DNA of 57,979 nt. Origin: Chloroflexota bacterium. GTDB lineage: Bacteria; Chloroflexota; Anaerolineae; Anaerolineales; VGOW01. Made by a program: the position numbers and the translations under genes. The notes beneath the pieces are model-generated. The model was not told the origin of the DNA. It ran no database searches and was given only the letters and a program-made list of their open reading frames with translations. The stretch is taken from the NCBI GenBank assembly GCA_016875735.1, contig VGOW01000021.1, positions 1-57,979 of the forward strand. The letters are read 5' to 3'. Below, piece by piece: positions 1 through 8,163 of this stretch (position 1 is its first letter; each line of letters opens with the position of its first letter).

Positions 1-120
1 CGTCTTAAACAAGTGGCCAATGAAACCAAGCAGACTGTCTATCGCATCAAACGCGGGTTGTTGTCTGACTACCTCCGGCAACAACTCAGGTCTCCAGCTA
101 TTCAAATGGCTTTTGCGTAA
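1..120 (+). CDS. C-terminal end of an unidentified gene cut by the window edge
   Basis: The first frame is open from base 1 to a TAA at 118-120, giving 39 residues that include the stretch KQTVYRIKRGLLSDYLRQQL. Its helical, basic character would suit the last helix of a DNA-binding protein, but this is only an impression. The start lies outside the window, and the converging small gene on the other strand overlaps its last bases. I do not recognise the family, and it could be a chance open frame. Confidence 0.3.
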   Translation, partial: RLKQVANETKQTVYRIKRGLLSDYLRQQLRSPAIQMAFA

Positions 121-346
121 GTCCTGAGCATATAATAGTAGCGAGCCAGATCATCGTGATCAAACAGCCAATGGCTCGGATTGGGAAGAACAGCCAATAG
201 ATGATGCTGTCATCAATAGGGGCAGAAGCCAAGCCGCAATATAGACAGGCAAGTATCAACAGCGCACAAGCGACAGCCACAGGCAAGTGTTGCCTCAGTC
301 TATCGGTTATTGCCATTATGCGAATGTTCATCGTGCCGTTGCTCAT
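98..346 (-). CDS. Small two-helix membrane protein, hypothetical
   Basis: This 82-residue product has two hydrophobic segments, roughly residues 21-41 and 48-72, separated by a short polar turn (APIDDS), so it is predicted to be an inner-membrane hairpin protein. A GAGG sits directly before the first ATG and would be too close. A start at the internal ATG (about residue 6 or 11) is equally possible. No function is recognisable, and its divergent neighbour is the antitoxin-like gene at 406. The hydrophobic pattern supports it being real more than any homology does. Confidence 0.4.
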   Translation of the reverse strand: MSNGTMNIRIMAITDRLRQHLPVAVACALLILACLYCGLASAPIDDSIIYWLFFPIRAIGCLITMIWLATIICSGLTQKPFE

Positions 347-405
347 CCTCTTTCCGCAAACTTGGCGAACCGTAGTAATATAACCGCTGAAGTGAGAGAG
401 TTGTT

Positions 406-720
406 ATGGCCGAAACCGCCCAAATCAAAATCGAAATCCCCAAAGATAAACTCGCTGACTTTTGCCGACGACACCACATCATCAAGTTGTCGTTCTTCGG
501 CTCGGTTTTGCGCGACGATTTCACGCCGGAGAGCGACGTTGACGTGCTGGTGGAGTTTGACCCTGTCCACATTCCCGGCCTCATGCGTTTCGTCGGCATG
601 GAAATGGAACTGTCAGAGATTCTAGGCCGGAAGGTTGATTTGAACACGCCAAACTCCATCAGCCGCTACTTCCAAAATGAGGTATTGGCTGAAGCAAAGG
701 TACAGTATGTCGAAGCGTGA
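406..720 (+). CDS. mntA: MntA-type nucleotidyltransferase antitoxin
   Basis: This 104-residue protein belongs to the minimal nucleotidyltransferase family that pairs with HepT toxins. The core motif is visible at residues 31-47: FGSVLRDDFTPESDVDV, i.e. GS-x10-DxD, with the two metal-binding aspartates intact. In characterised MntA/HepT pairs the enzyme AMPylates the HepT toxin near its RX4HXY motif and so neutralises it. A purine-rich GTGAGAGAG stands 7-15 bases before the ATG. The next gene, the HepT partner, overlaps its 3' end by 14 bases, the usual arrangement. The family assignment is firm; AMPylation by this copy is inferred. Confidence 0.85.
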   Translation: MAETAQIKIEIPKDKLADFCRRHHIIKLSFFGSVLRDDFTPESDVDVLVEFDPVHIPGLMRFVGMEMELSEILGRKVDLNTPNSISRYFQNEVLAEAKVQYVEA

Positions 721-1057
721 TTACATTATCCGCTTGCGCCACATGCTTGATCATGCGCACGAAATAGTAAGGATCACGTCAGGAAAAACACTGGCCGATC
801 TCGACACTGACCGTTTGCTCGATCTGGCACTTCTGCATCTTATTACCATCATTGGTGAGGCCGCAAGCCGAATACCCGCCGATGAACGAAACAAATACTC
901 CGAAATCCAGTGGGCGCAGATTTCTGGCATGAGAAACCACATTGTGCACGAGTATGATGTCGTAGATTATGACATCCTGTGGGAAACTGTCACCGAGGAC
1001 ATTCCTCGCCTCATCTCCGCTCTCGAAAAGATAATTCCTCCCGACAACGCAACATAA
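707..1057 (+). CDS. hepT: HepT-like ribonuclease toxin (DUF86)
   Basis: This 116-residue all-helical HEPN-type toxin is the partner of the MntA-like antitoxin it overlaps. The catalytic RX4HXY signature reads RNHIVHEY, about 30 residues before the C-terminus. The preceding text IGEAASRIPADERNKYSEIQW is typical of DUF86 proteins. HepT proteins act as ribonucleases (for example on tRNA) when not modified by MntA. I chose ATG 707 (MSKRDYIIRL) because an earlier in-frame ATG at 677 lies deep inside mntA and adds residues the family lacks. Nothing suggests inactivation. Confidence 0.85.
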   Translation: MSKRDYIIRLRHMLDHAHEIVRITSGKTLADLDTDRLLDLALLHLITIIGEAASRIPADERNKYSEIQWAQISGMRNHIVHEYDVVDYDILWETVTEDIPRLISALEKIIPPDNAT

Positions 1058-1089
1058 ACCGCCGCAACATTCATCCTTCACCCTTTGCT

Positions 1090-2199
1090 TCAATTCCCCG
1101 CCCATTCCTTCACTGCATCGTAAATCGGCCTCGGCGTGAAGTCCGGCGTCACAAAAGAATAATAGTCGCCGTAAGTGTACAGCGGCGCGGGGAAACGAAA
1201 GGCCCACGTGCACACCACTTTCACATACGGCCAGTTCTTCTCCGCCCAGTCGTATGAGCCGATCGTGTGCTCGATCCGCACTGCCGGTTTCACCGCCCGC
1301 GTCCAGCGCGGTGAATCATTCCAGCCCGACTCGGTGATCATGATCGGCTTTGCGCCCTCGTCATTCTTCCCCATAATCTCGCGCGCGAGTTCCACCCGGC
1401 GGAAGTTGAGCGCATCGGGCGCGGGCGGTTCGTCGGGAGCGAAGCCCAACCCATACGAGTGCACCGCAAGAACATCGTAATAGTTTGCGAAGCCCGCGTC
1501 GTATAACTTTTGCAGATACAGCAAATCGTTCATTCCCCACGGTGAGCCTTCGGGCTCGAGGGTAGGGGCGAGCGCGCCGGCCAAAACTTGAACATCGGGA
1601 TTCGCCCGCTTCGCCGCCGCGTACGCCAACTTCAGCATCTCGATATACCCCGCCGGATCAACCTGCCGATACCCCCACTCCAACGAAAGATTCGGTTCGT
1701 TCCAAATGACGATGTGTTTGATTCGTCCGCGATAGCGCGAGGCAAACTCAAACACGAACTCGGCGAAGTCGTCGTAGTGTTCCGAATCGAGATAGGTGTC
1801 GGTCGTCTCCGGCGCGGGCGGCTTGGGCCGCGCCCACCCCGGCACCAGCCCCAACCGGGCGATCACGGTGAGCCCTTGATTCTCCGCGTGGCCGATCACC
1901 ACATCGGGGTGAGTGAAATCATAATCGTTCTCCGCACCCTCGTAATACGCCCACGGAAAGTATTCGACAATCGTGCTCGCTCCCATCTCACGCGCCATCG
2001 CCAACGTGCGCTGAATCTTCCACTCTTCCACCTCGTCGGTCAGCCGGGTGTGGACACACACAATGGGGTGAGTCGTCTTCACCGTCTGCGGCGGCCCCAT
2101 CACGATCAACGGGCGCGGCGCGGCGGGCAACTTCAACAGCGCCCACACTGCCGCGCATCGCAGTGCCCAACCCAAAACCTGCCTCCGTGAAATTCGCAT
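1090..2199 (-). CDS. Exported clan GH-A glycoside hydrolase (cellulase/xylosidase-like)
   Basis: This 369-residue protein begins with a twin-arginine-type signal (ISRRQVLGW, then a hydrophobic stretch to about residue 27), so it is probably exported folded. A TIM-barrel hydrolase follows. The acid/base glutamate sits in IVIWNEPN (Glu about 168) and the likely nucleophile in IMITESGWND nearer the C-terminus, the pattern of clan GH-A families such as GH39 and GH5. The substrate cannot be read from the sequence. ATG 2199 was chosen because the RR motif follows it at once; an upstream in-frame ATG adds residues encoded by spacer repeats. A TATAAT hexamer only 6 bases before the ATG suggests a leaderless mRNA. 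Confidence 0.8.
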   Translation of the reverse strand: MRISRRQVLGWALRCAAVWALLKLPAAPRPLIVMGPPQTVKTTHPIVCVHTRLTDEVEEWKIQRTLAMAREMGASTIVEYFPWAYYEGAENDYDFTHPDVVIGHAENQGLTVIARLGLVPGWARPKPPAPETTDTYLDSEHYDDFAEFVFEFASRYRGRIKHIVIWNEPNLSLEWGYRQVDPAGYIEMLKLAYAAAKRANPDVQVLAGALAPTLEPEGSPWGMNDLLYLQKLYDAGFANYYDVLAVHSYGLGFAPDEPPAPDALNFRRVELAREIMGKNDEGAKPIMITESGWNDSPRWTRAVKPAVRIEHTIGSYDWAEKNWPYVKVVCTWAFRFPAPLYTYGDYYSFVTPDFTPRPIYDAVKEWAGN

Positions 2200-2205
2200 T
2201 GAGCG

Positions 2206-2211
2206 ATTATA
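2206..2211 (-). promoter_or_regulatory. Probable -10 box giving a leaderless transcript of the glycoside hydrolase
   Basis: On the minus strand a perfect TATAAT ends 6 bases before the ATG at 2199. Transcription would start at or next to the A of the start codon. The matching -35 region is weak (TGCGAT at 17-bp spacing). Confidence 0.45.
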
Positions 2212-2265
2212 CTCATTGGCGATTGCAGATCGCAGATTGCTGATTGCCCCATGCGCCCCCGCCAT

Positions 2266-2460
2266 TCATCGCCTCATCGCTCATTCGTCATTCGTCATTG
2301 CTCACTGATCATTCGTCATTATCCATTCGTCACTCGTCATTTGTCATTCGTCATTCGTCATCCGTCATTGCTCATTGTTCATTGTTCATTTCTCATCCTC
2401 ACTTCCTGCGTCCCCCAACCACCCAACCACCTAACCACCCAACCACCTAACCACCCAACG
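2266..2460. repeat. Low-complexity spacer: ATTCGTC quasi-repeats followed by ACCACCCAACC repeats
   Basis: From about 2266 to 2400 the DNA is a degenerate run of CATTCGTCATTCGT-like units with variants such as CATTGTTCATTGTTC. From about 2415 to 2460 it becomes CCACCCAACCACCTAACC units. The same TCATTCGTCAT text recurs at 12740-12756 and 13866-13880, so it is a dispersed spacer family. Part of it is also read as the signal peptide of the lipoprotein gene starting near 2341. Confidence 0.75.
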
Positions 2461-3246
2461 ACCCTCCCCACCCCAACCTTGCTCGGCACCGTCGCGCCGC
2501 CCACTCGCATTCAGCCGTCGGCCACACCCCAACCCGACTCCTGCATCTTCCGCACCGACCCGGCCACCGAGATCGGCGTGTATCGATTCGATTGGGACAA
2601 CGCCACCTTCACCATCGAAACGAAACTCGGCCCGATCATCATCGACGGTCCCCGAACTCTGACTCCCGGCCCGCGCCGACTCATCCTCCTTCACAACGCC
2701 GACATCCCGCCCTCGTTCGGCGTCGCCATCAACTTCGACGTGGGCGGCGTGCTGATCCACGATCTCTCCACCGGCACGCAGGAGACTCGCGATGCGGGCG
2801 GCACAACTCTCATCCAAACGCTCGCCGATCCGGTGGGTGACGCGAACGGACTGCCGCCGTATCTCGACATCACCCGCGTCGAGCGCAACTTCGGTTATTA
2901 CCCCAACAGCACTGTGCGCGTGTTTCTGGCGGGCGTGCGCGACGCGCCGCAGATATGGACGTTTCAGAGCATGGCCGTGTCGCTCGACGGCCAAACGTAC
3001 ACGCGGCAAAGTTTCGCCGATGGCCGGGTGAATCTCACCGTCGCCGATTCGCAGGGTCGAGTGAAGGACTGGCCCGGCCCGGTGTCGATTGAAAGAAACA
3101 TCGTTGCGTTCTCACTGCAAACGGGCGTGGATGAGGCCGTGTCGGCGGCCACGTTCACCAGCGGCGGGGATGGCGACACTGCGGGGCCATATCCGAAAGC
3201 GGCGATGCAAAAAGTTTGGGAGGCGGTGAAAGAGTTCTGCCCGTGA
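2341..3246 (+). CDS. Putative secreted lipoprotein of unknown function
   Basis: The reading frame encodes about 300 residues. From the TTG at 2341 it gives a short basic n-region (RHP), a hydrophobic core and the lipobox LTSC, with the lipidated cysteine at 2407-2409. A Pro/Thr-rich linker follows to about residue 60, then a beta-rich region with no family I recognise (GVYRFDWDNATFTIETK; YLDITRVERNF). The frame is open further upstream to 2251, but that part is pure repeat DNA, so the start is uncertain. It is divergent from the glycoside hydrolase, and both products are predicted to be exported. Confidence 0.6.
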   Translation: MSFVIRHPSLLIVHCSFLILTSCVPQPPNHLTTQPPNHPTTLPTPTLLGTVAPPTRIQPSATPQPDSCIFRTDPATEIGVYRFDWDNATFTIETKLGPIIIDGPRTLTPGPRRLILLHNADIPPSFGVAINFDVGGVLIHDLSTGTQETRDAGGTTLIQTLADPVGDANGLPPYLDITRVERNFGYYPNSTVRVFLAGVRDAPQIWTFQSMAVSLDGQTYTRQSFADGRVNLTVADSQGRVKDWPGPVSIERNIVAFSLQTGVDEAVSAATFTSGGDGDTAGPYPKAAMQKVWEAVKEFCP

Positions 3247-3249
3247 AAC

Positions 3250-3360
3250 GTGTATACTTGCCGGATAATCAGCACGCAGATAACGCTGATCCACCCGGAT
3301 GAACGCTGATCTCAATTTGATCCGCGCAAATCTGTCCGATCCGCGTCATCCGCGTGCCAA
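3250..3360 (+). promoter_or_regulatory. Promoter-like TATACT followed by a GCGGAT/GCTGAT spacer repeat
   Basis: TATACT at 3253-3258 is a plausible -10 for the downstream amidohydrolase. It is followed by text built from CGGATNA, AACGCTGAT and ATCCGCG units that can pair with each other. Related spacers occur at 5520-5615 and 31545-31625. Confidence 0.45.
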
Positions 3361-3383
3361 ACTCAAGCCGCCAAAGGAATCCT

Positions 3384-4550
3384 ATGCTCGCCAAAGCCCA
3401 AGCCCTCAAACCTCGCCTCGTCGAACTGCGCCGCGCTATTCATCGCAACCCCGAACTCGGCTTCGACGTTTTCCAAACCGCCGAACTCGTGGCCCGCGCG
3501 CTGGGCGAGATCGGAGTCGAATGCCAAACCGGAGTCGGCAAAACCGGAGTCGTCGGCTACATCGGCGACGGCGACGGCCCGGTGGTCGCCATCCGCGCCG
3601 ACATGGACGCCCTGCCCATCCAAGAGATCAACGAGGTCGAATACAAATCGCAAACGCCGGGCAAGATGCACGCTTGCGGCCACGACGCGCACACGGCGAT
3701 GTTGTTGGGCGCGGCCATGTTGTTAGCGAAAGAAAAAATCGCCGGGCAGATTCGATTGCTCTTTCAACCGTCGGAAGAAGTGGCCGATGCGGAGGGGATC
3801 AGCGGCGCGCCGCGCATGATTGCCGACGGGGCGTTGAAGGGAGTGGATGCCGTTATCGCCCTTCATGTGGATGGAACGCTGAATGCCGGAACCGTGGCCA
3901 TTGAGGATGGAAAGGTGGCCGCCGCAGTGGACTCGTTCAAAGCGCATGTGATCGGCACGGGCGGCCACGGCGCTCATCCCGATCGGGCGGTTGATCCGAT
4001 CTGGCTGGCAACTCAAGCGCTCAACGCCATGTATGCCGTGCCATCGCGGCGCATCGATCCGCTCTTGCCGTCGGTGCTATCGTTGGGAGTGGTGCGCGGC
4101 GGCGCGGCTTCCAACGTCATTCCGGACTCGGTTTACATCGAAGGCACCCTGCGGAGCATGGATGATCATATCCGCGAGAAGCTGCTCGACGAAGTGAAAC
4201 GGTGTTTGGAAATTGCGCGGGCGTTGGGCGGCGATTACAAACTGGACATCGAACGCGGTTACCCGCCGATGCACAACGATCCGGGTGTAGCCGAAGAGTT
4301 CCGCAGGGTGGCGCGTGATCTGCTGGGCGAATCGAATCTGGGCCCGCCGGAGCGCACCATGGGCGCGGAGGATTTCAGCTACATGCTCCGGCTCGCGCCG
4401 GGGGCCATGCTGAGATTGGGAACGAAAGCGCCGGGCGGCAAACCGAAATATGTGCACACGCCCGATTGGGATCTCGACGAGAATGCGCTGCCTGTTGGCA
4501 CGGCCATGCTGGCCGAAACGGCGTTGAGGCTGTTGAGATCACGCCAGTAG
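3384..4550 (+). CDS. M20 family amidohydrolase (hippurate/N-acyl-amino-acid hydrolase type)
   Basis: This 388-residue metal-dependent amidohydrolase is of the M20D type. Visible motifs are RADMDALP (about residues 73-80), the metal-binding HACGHD, the catalytic PSEE, the dimerisation-domain GGHGAHP, and the C-terminal MGAEDFSYM. These enzymes remove acyl groups from amino acids; members include hippurate hydrolase, indole-3-acetyl-amino-acid hydrolase and N-acetyl-diaminopimelate deacetylase. No specific substrate can be assigned. ATG 3384 (MLAKAQAL) fits the family N-terminus; the ATG 30 bases upstream lies in spacer text. It converges on the ABC ATPase gene, with a hairpin repeat between them. 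Confidence 0.88.
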   Translation: MLAKAQALKPRLVELRRAIHRNPELGFDVFQTAELVARALGEIGVECQTGVGKTGVVGYIGDGDGPVVAIRADMDALPIQEINEVEYKSQTPGKMHACGHDAHTAMLLGAAMLLAKEKIAGQIRLLFQPSEEVADAEGISGAPRMIADGALKGVDAVIALHVDGTLNAGTVAIEDGKVAAAVDSFKAHVIGTGGHGAHPDRAVDPIWLATQALNAMYAVPSRRIDPLLPSVLSLGVVRGGAASNVIPDSVYIEGTLRSMDDHIREKLLDEVKRCLEIARALGGDYKLDIERGYPPMHNDPGVAEEFRRVARDLLGESNLGPPERTMGAEDFSYMLRLAPGAMLRLGTKAPGGKPKYVHTPDWDLDENALPVGTAMLAETALRLLRSRQ

Positions 4551-4552
4551 CC

Positions 4553-4594
4553 CTCACCCCCAACCCCTCTCCCGCCGGGGGAGGGGAGAATGCG
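4553..4594. repeat. CCCTCACCCCCAACCCC hairpin repeat between convergent genes
   Basis: The spacer reads CCCTCACCCCCAACCCCTC and then CTCCCGCCGGGGGAGGGGAG, a compact GC hairpin. It is a member of a common dispersed bacterial repeat type and could serve as a bidirectional terminator, though it has no T-tract. A cousin lies inside the rpiB reading frame at about 20748-20800. Confidence 0.6.
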
Positions 4595-5518
4595 CTACCT
4601 CCCAGCCAATTCCACGAACACATCCTCCAGCGTTGGCTCGGTCTCTTCAACAATCGCATCGGCAAAGCCGCGCGCGATGAGGGCGGAGCGCAAACTCTCG
4701 GCGGTGTGAGAGTCGCCCAACGAGATCGCGTGCAGATGATCGCCGAGCAGTCCGGCGCGGTGAACGCCGGGAGTGGCCGAGAGCGCGTCGAGGGCGGGGA
4801 TGAGCGGGTCGGCCACCACATTCCATGCCGGGCCTTTGAGCTGCGATCCTTTGAGGGCGCTCGGCGTGTCCATCGCCATGAGTTTGCCGTTGTACATGAT
4901 TCCGAGTCGGCCACAGTGTTCGGCCTCATCCATGTAGTGCGTGCTCACGAACACCGTGGCCCCCCGCTCCGTCAACGTGTAGATCAGATCCCAAAACTCA
5001 CGCCGCGCCGATGGATCCACTCCGCTGGTCGGTTCGTCGAGGAACAGAAGTTGAGGGCTGTGAACGAGGGCGATGCCGAGCGCCAGCCGTTGCCGCCACC
5101 CGCCGGAGAGTTCGCCGGCCCGTTCGTTTTCGCGCCCCGATAGGCCGATCAACGCCAACACGTCCTGCACGCGCGGGCGATAGTCGTCGGGCCGCATTCC
5201 ATACACCCCCGCATAGAAAACAAGATTCTCTCGAATGGTGAGATCCTCATAGAGCGCGAACTTCTGACTCATGTAGCCCACCAACGGGCGAATGGACTCG
5301 GCCTGCTTTTCGATGTCGAAGCCGAGCACTTGCGCGCGGCCCGAGGTGGGGCGGAGGAGGCCGAGCAGCATTCGCATCGTCGTCGTTTTGCCGCTGCCGT
5401 TGGGGCCGAGGTAGCCCACCACTTCGCCGCGTTGAACTTCGAACGAGACTCCGTCAACGGCGGTGAAGTCGCCAAATTTTTTGGAGAGCTCGTGGACGGA
5501 GATCGCTATGTCTGGCAT
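4595..5518 (-). CDS. ABC transporter ATPase, drug/lipid efflux type (second ATPase of the operon)
   Basis: This 307-residue ATP-binding protein shows Walker A GPNGSGKTTT near residue 39, the signature LSGGWRQRLALG, Walker B LLFLDEP, and the switch histidine in STHYMDEAEH. It is the last gene of the minus-strand TetR-permease-HlyD-ATPase-ATPase operon. E. coli YbhF carries two ATPase domains in one chain; here they are separate genes, this one resembling the second half. It should pair with the other ATPase under the single permease. A 114-bp repeat spacer separates it from the upstream ATPase gene. Confidence 0.88.
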   Translation of the reverse strand: MPDIAISVHELSKKFGDFTAVDGVSFEVQRGEVVGYLGPNGSGKTTTMRMLLGLLRPTSGRAQVLGFDIEKQAESIRPLVGYMSQKFALYEDLTIRENLVFYAGVYGMRPDDYRPRVQDVLALIGLSGRENERAGELSGGWRQRLALGIALVHSPQLLFLDEPTSGVDPSARREFWDLIYTLTERGATVFVSTHYMDEAEHCGRLGIMYNGKLMAMDTPSALKGSQLKGPAWNVVADPLIPALDALSATPGVHRAGLLGDHLHAISLGDSHTAESLRSALIARGFADAIVEETEPTLEDVFVELAGR

Positions 5519-5632
5519 GAACTGGGCAACGCGGATGGCGCAGATAATGCGGATGAACGCTGATGATTTTGATTCATCCGCGAACTCCGCTCCATCCGCG
5601 TTATCCGTGTGCGACTCTTGATTGAAAGGTCA
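5519..5632. repeat. GCGGAT/ATCCGC inverted quasi-repeat spacer inside the efflux operon
   Basis: The spacer contains AACGCGGATGGCGCAGATAA, GCGGATGAACGCTGAT and then ATCCGCG, ATCCGCGTTATCC. The first and second halves are roughly reverse complements, so the transcript could fold into a long hairpin between the two ATPase genes. It belongs to the same family as 3260-3355 and 31545-31625. Confidence 0.65.
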
Positions 5633-6568
5633 TCACTGCGTCTTTCCCGATGAGGCGAGAAGAGAAATGAAAGCGTCTTCGAGCGTGGCGGGAATCGGCC
5701 GCAATCGATCCACCATCACCCCGCCCCCGCTCAACGCGGAGGGCAACCGCGACACCACGCCCTCAATCTGCCGGACTCGCAAATGGAGGCGGTCGCCAAA
5801 GGCGAGGGCGTCTTCCACATCGGGATCGGCCAAACACAATTCGCGCGCTCGATCCTTGGGATGGGCGATCAGTTCGAGCACGTGGCCGCTCATGTTGGCG
5901 GTGAGCTCGCGCGGCGAGCCGTGAGTGAGGATGCGCCCGCGATACATGAAGCCGAGCCGATTGCATCGCGCAGCCTCATCCATGTATGGCGTGCTGACGA
6001 TGGCGGCGATGCCTTCGGAGCCGAGCAAGCGAATGATGAGCTGCCAAAAATCTTGCCGCGTCACCGGATCGACTCCGGCGGTGGGTTCGTCGAGCAGCAG
6101 CACTTGCGGGCGATGGATGAGCGCGGTGGCGAGGCCGAGTTTTTGCTTCATGCCGCCGGAGAGGTTGCCCGCGAGTCGGGTCTCGAAACCGGCGAGGCCG
6201 ACGAAGTGAAGCAGTTCGGCGGCGCGGGCGTCGAGCGGCGCGCCGGCCACGCCGCGCACTTCGCCGAAGAAGCGCAGGTTCTCGATCACCGTGAGATCAA
6301 CGTAGAGGCTGAATCGTTGGGCGAGGTAGCCCACCATTGCCCGCGCCGACTCGGCGTGTTTGCCAAGATCGTGCCCGCCGATGATCACCGAGCCGGAGTC
6401 GCACGAGAGGGCGCCGATGAGCAGGCGCATGGTTGTGGTTTTGCCAGCGCCGTCCGGGCCCACGAGTCCGTAGGCCTCACCGGCGTTCACGGTCAGGCTC
6501 ACGCCGTCCACCGCTTGGGTGGAGCCAAAACGCTTGCGCAGATCGCGGGCTTCGATGAGAGTGGTCAT
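5633..6568 (-). CDS. ABC transporter ATPase, efflux type (first ATPase of the operon)
   Basis: This 311-residue ATPase begins MTTLIEARDLRKRFG and has Walker A GPDGAGKTTT, signature LSGGMKQKLGL, Walker B LLLDEP, and STPYMDEAAR at the switch position, where the usual histidine is replaced by proline-tyrosine. The sister ATPase keeps the histidine, so this site may be the degenerate one of an asymmetric pair; that is inferred. Its ATG overlaps the stop of the HlyD gene, so translation is coupled. It corresponds to the first half of YbhF-type fused ATPases. Confidence 0.88.
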   Translation of the reverse strand: MTTLIEARDLRKRFGSTQAVDGVSLTVNAGEAYGLVGPDGAGKTTTMRLLIGALSCDSGSVIIGGHDLGKHAESARAMVGYLAQRFSLYVDLTVIENLRFFGEVRGVAGAPLDARAAELLHFVGLAGFETRLAGNLSGGMKQKLGLATALIHRPQVLLLDEPTAGVDPVTRQDFWQLIIRLLGSEGIAAIVSTPYMDEAARCNRLGFMYRGRILTHGSPRELTANMSGHVLELIAHPKDRARELCLADPDVEDALAFGDRLHLRVRQIEGVVSRLPSALSGGGVMVDRLRPIPATLEDAFISLLASSGKTQ

Positions 6569-8091
6569 TTTCCAAATTTCACGTCGGCGGGCATGCCGGG
6601 TTTCAGTTTTCCTTCGGGGTTGTCAATCGAAAGGTCAATGGCGAACACGGTGGTCTTGCGGCCTTCGGTGGTTTGCACGTTGCGCGGCGTGAACTCGGCT
6701 TGATCGGCGATGTGGGCCACGGTGGCGGTGAAGGTTTCGTCGGGGAACGAGTCGACGGTGACGGTGGCGGTCTGCCCGAGGCTGATCGCGCCGTATCGAT
6801 CTTCGGGGACGTACACGGTGATGGTCAATCGGCTGAGGTCGGCGACGACGAGCAAGATTGCGCCGGGCAGGATGACTTCTCCCGGCTCGACAGCGCGCGA
6901 AAGGACGATGCCATCGGCGGGGGCGAGGAGGGTGAGTTTGGCGATCTGCACATCGAGCACGCCGAGCGCGGCTTGAGCCAATTCCACTTGCGCTTTCGCC
7001 GTTTCGAGTCGATCGTCGGAGGCGGCGGCTTTGGCGGCGATCAACGCGGTTTCGGCGGCGGCCAGCCGCGCCTGCGCCGCGGCAAGTTTGTCGGGGTCGG
7101 GGCCGGTTTGCACTTTTTCGTAACGGCTCAGGGCGTCGTCGAGTTTGGCTTGCGCCACTTCCACATCGGCTTGGGCGATGGCGAGATCGATTGCGTCGGG
7201 CCCCTGCAACGCCCAGTCCAAATCTTGCCGCGCATCGTCGAGGGCTTCCTGAACATCGTCGGTGAGATTGCTGTTGCTTCGTTGGGCCTGATCGATTTGG
7301 AGTTCGAGCTCGCGCACGGTGTTGGCAATGTCGTTGTATGCATCCTGCGCGTCTTCGAGGCGCATGGGGATTCTATCGACGGTGACGTATCGGTTGGGGT
7401 CGCATTCGGGGCAACCGGCGATGGCAGTTTTCACTGCGCCCAATCGGTCTCCGGCGGTTTTGAGCGCGTCGCGCGCGGCCTGCAAACTTGCTTGCAGTGA
7501 GCCGATGTCGATGATCTCGGCGTTCTGCTGGGCGGTGAGCAGTGCGTCTTCGGCTCTGTCCACTCGATCTTGATAGAACTCGATGTCGGGGTGGCGGGTG
7601 TTATTGAGGCGCTGTTGGGCTTTGTCGAGGGCGTCGCGGGCGCGGGCCACTTCGGATTCGGCCTGCGCGGTGGCGAGGGCGGCGGTGTCGTTCAGGGTGT
7701 CGAGCGCCTGCTGGGCGTCGAGCAATTCTTTTTCGGCGCGGGCCACGGCGGCGTTCAGCTGTTCGGCGGCGGCGCCATCGACGAGCGAGTCGTAATTGGC
7801 TTGGGCGGCGGCGAGGGCGGCGGCGGCTTGCGCTCGTTGAGTCTCGAGGAGCGCGGTATTCATCTGCACGAGCGCGTCGCCCCTTTTCACCGAGTCGCCT
7901 TCGGCGACGTTGATCAGGCTCACCCGCCCGGAGAGTTCGGGAGCGATAGCAATATCAACGGCCTCGATGGTGCCTGAAGCGTCAATGTCGCCTTTTTGCG
8001 CCGAGGCGCGGCTGGTGAAATACCAGTAGCCGAGTCCGGCGAGGGCGAGAAGAAGGATGACGGGGGCGATTCGTTTGGAATCGGGATGCAT
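6565..8091 (-). CDS. HlyD/YbhG-type membrane fusion protein with a long coiled coil
   Basis: This 508-residue periplasmic adaptor has one N-terminal membrane anchor (IAPVILLLALAGLGYWYF, about residues 7-24), a split biotinyl-lipoyl domain (IAPELSGRVSLINVAEGDSV and LTLLAPADGIVLSRAVEPG) and a very long Ala/Gln/Asp-rich helical hairpin between them (about 100-370). The length, versus about 330 residues for E. coli YbhG, comes from that hairpin. An internal CPECDP motif interrupts the coiled coil and is unusual. ATG 8091 (MHPDSKRIAP) has GAGG 8 bases upstream; the longer open frame runs into spacer repeats. Confidence 0.85.
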   Translation of the reverse strand: MHPDSKRIAPVILLLALAGLGYWYFTSRASAQKGDIDASGTIEAVDIAIAPELSGRVSLINVAEGDSVKRGDALVQMNTALLETQRAQAAAALAAAQANYDSLVDGAAAEQLNAAVARAEKELLDAQQALDTLNDTAALATAQAESEVARARDALDKAQQRLNNTRHPDIEFYQDRVDRAEDALLTAQQNAEIIDIGSLQASLQAARDALKTAGDRLGAVKTAIAGCPECDPNRYVTVDRIPMRLEDAQDAYNDIANTVRELELQIDQAQRSNSNLTDDVQEALDDARQDLDWALQGPDAIDLAIAQADVEVAQAKLDDALSRYEKVQTGPDPDKLAAAQARLAAAETALIAAKAAASDDRLETAKAQVELAQAALGVLDVQIAKLTLLAPADGIVLSRAVEPGEVILPGAILLVVADLSRLTITVYVPEDRYGAISLGQTATVTVDSFPDETFTATVAHIADQAEFTPRNVQTTEGRKTTVFAIDLSIDNPEGKLKPGMPADVKFGK

Positions 8092-8095
8092 GAGA

Positions 8096-8163
8096 ACCTC
8101 CAAGATCAAACTCCAAACTTCAAACTCCAAATTTGGGAGTTTGAGTTTTGGAGTTTGGAGTTA
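8096..8163. repeat. CAAACTCC / GGAGTTTG hairpin spacer
   Basis: The left half is made of CAAACTCCAAACTTCAAA units and the right half of GGGAGTTTGAGTTTTGGAG units, so the spacer between the permease and HlyD genes is one imperfect inverted repeat. Related text occurs at 13828-13862, 24690-24730, 25060-25148 and 48416-48500. Confidence 0.7.
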
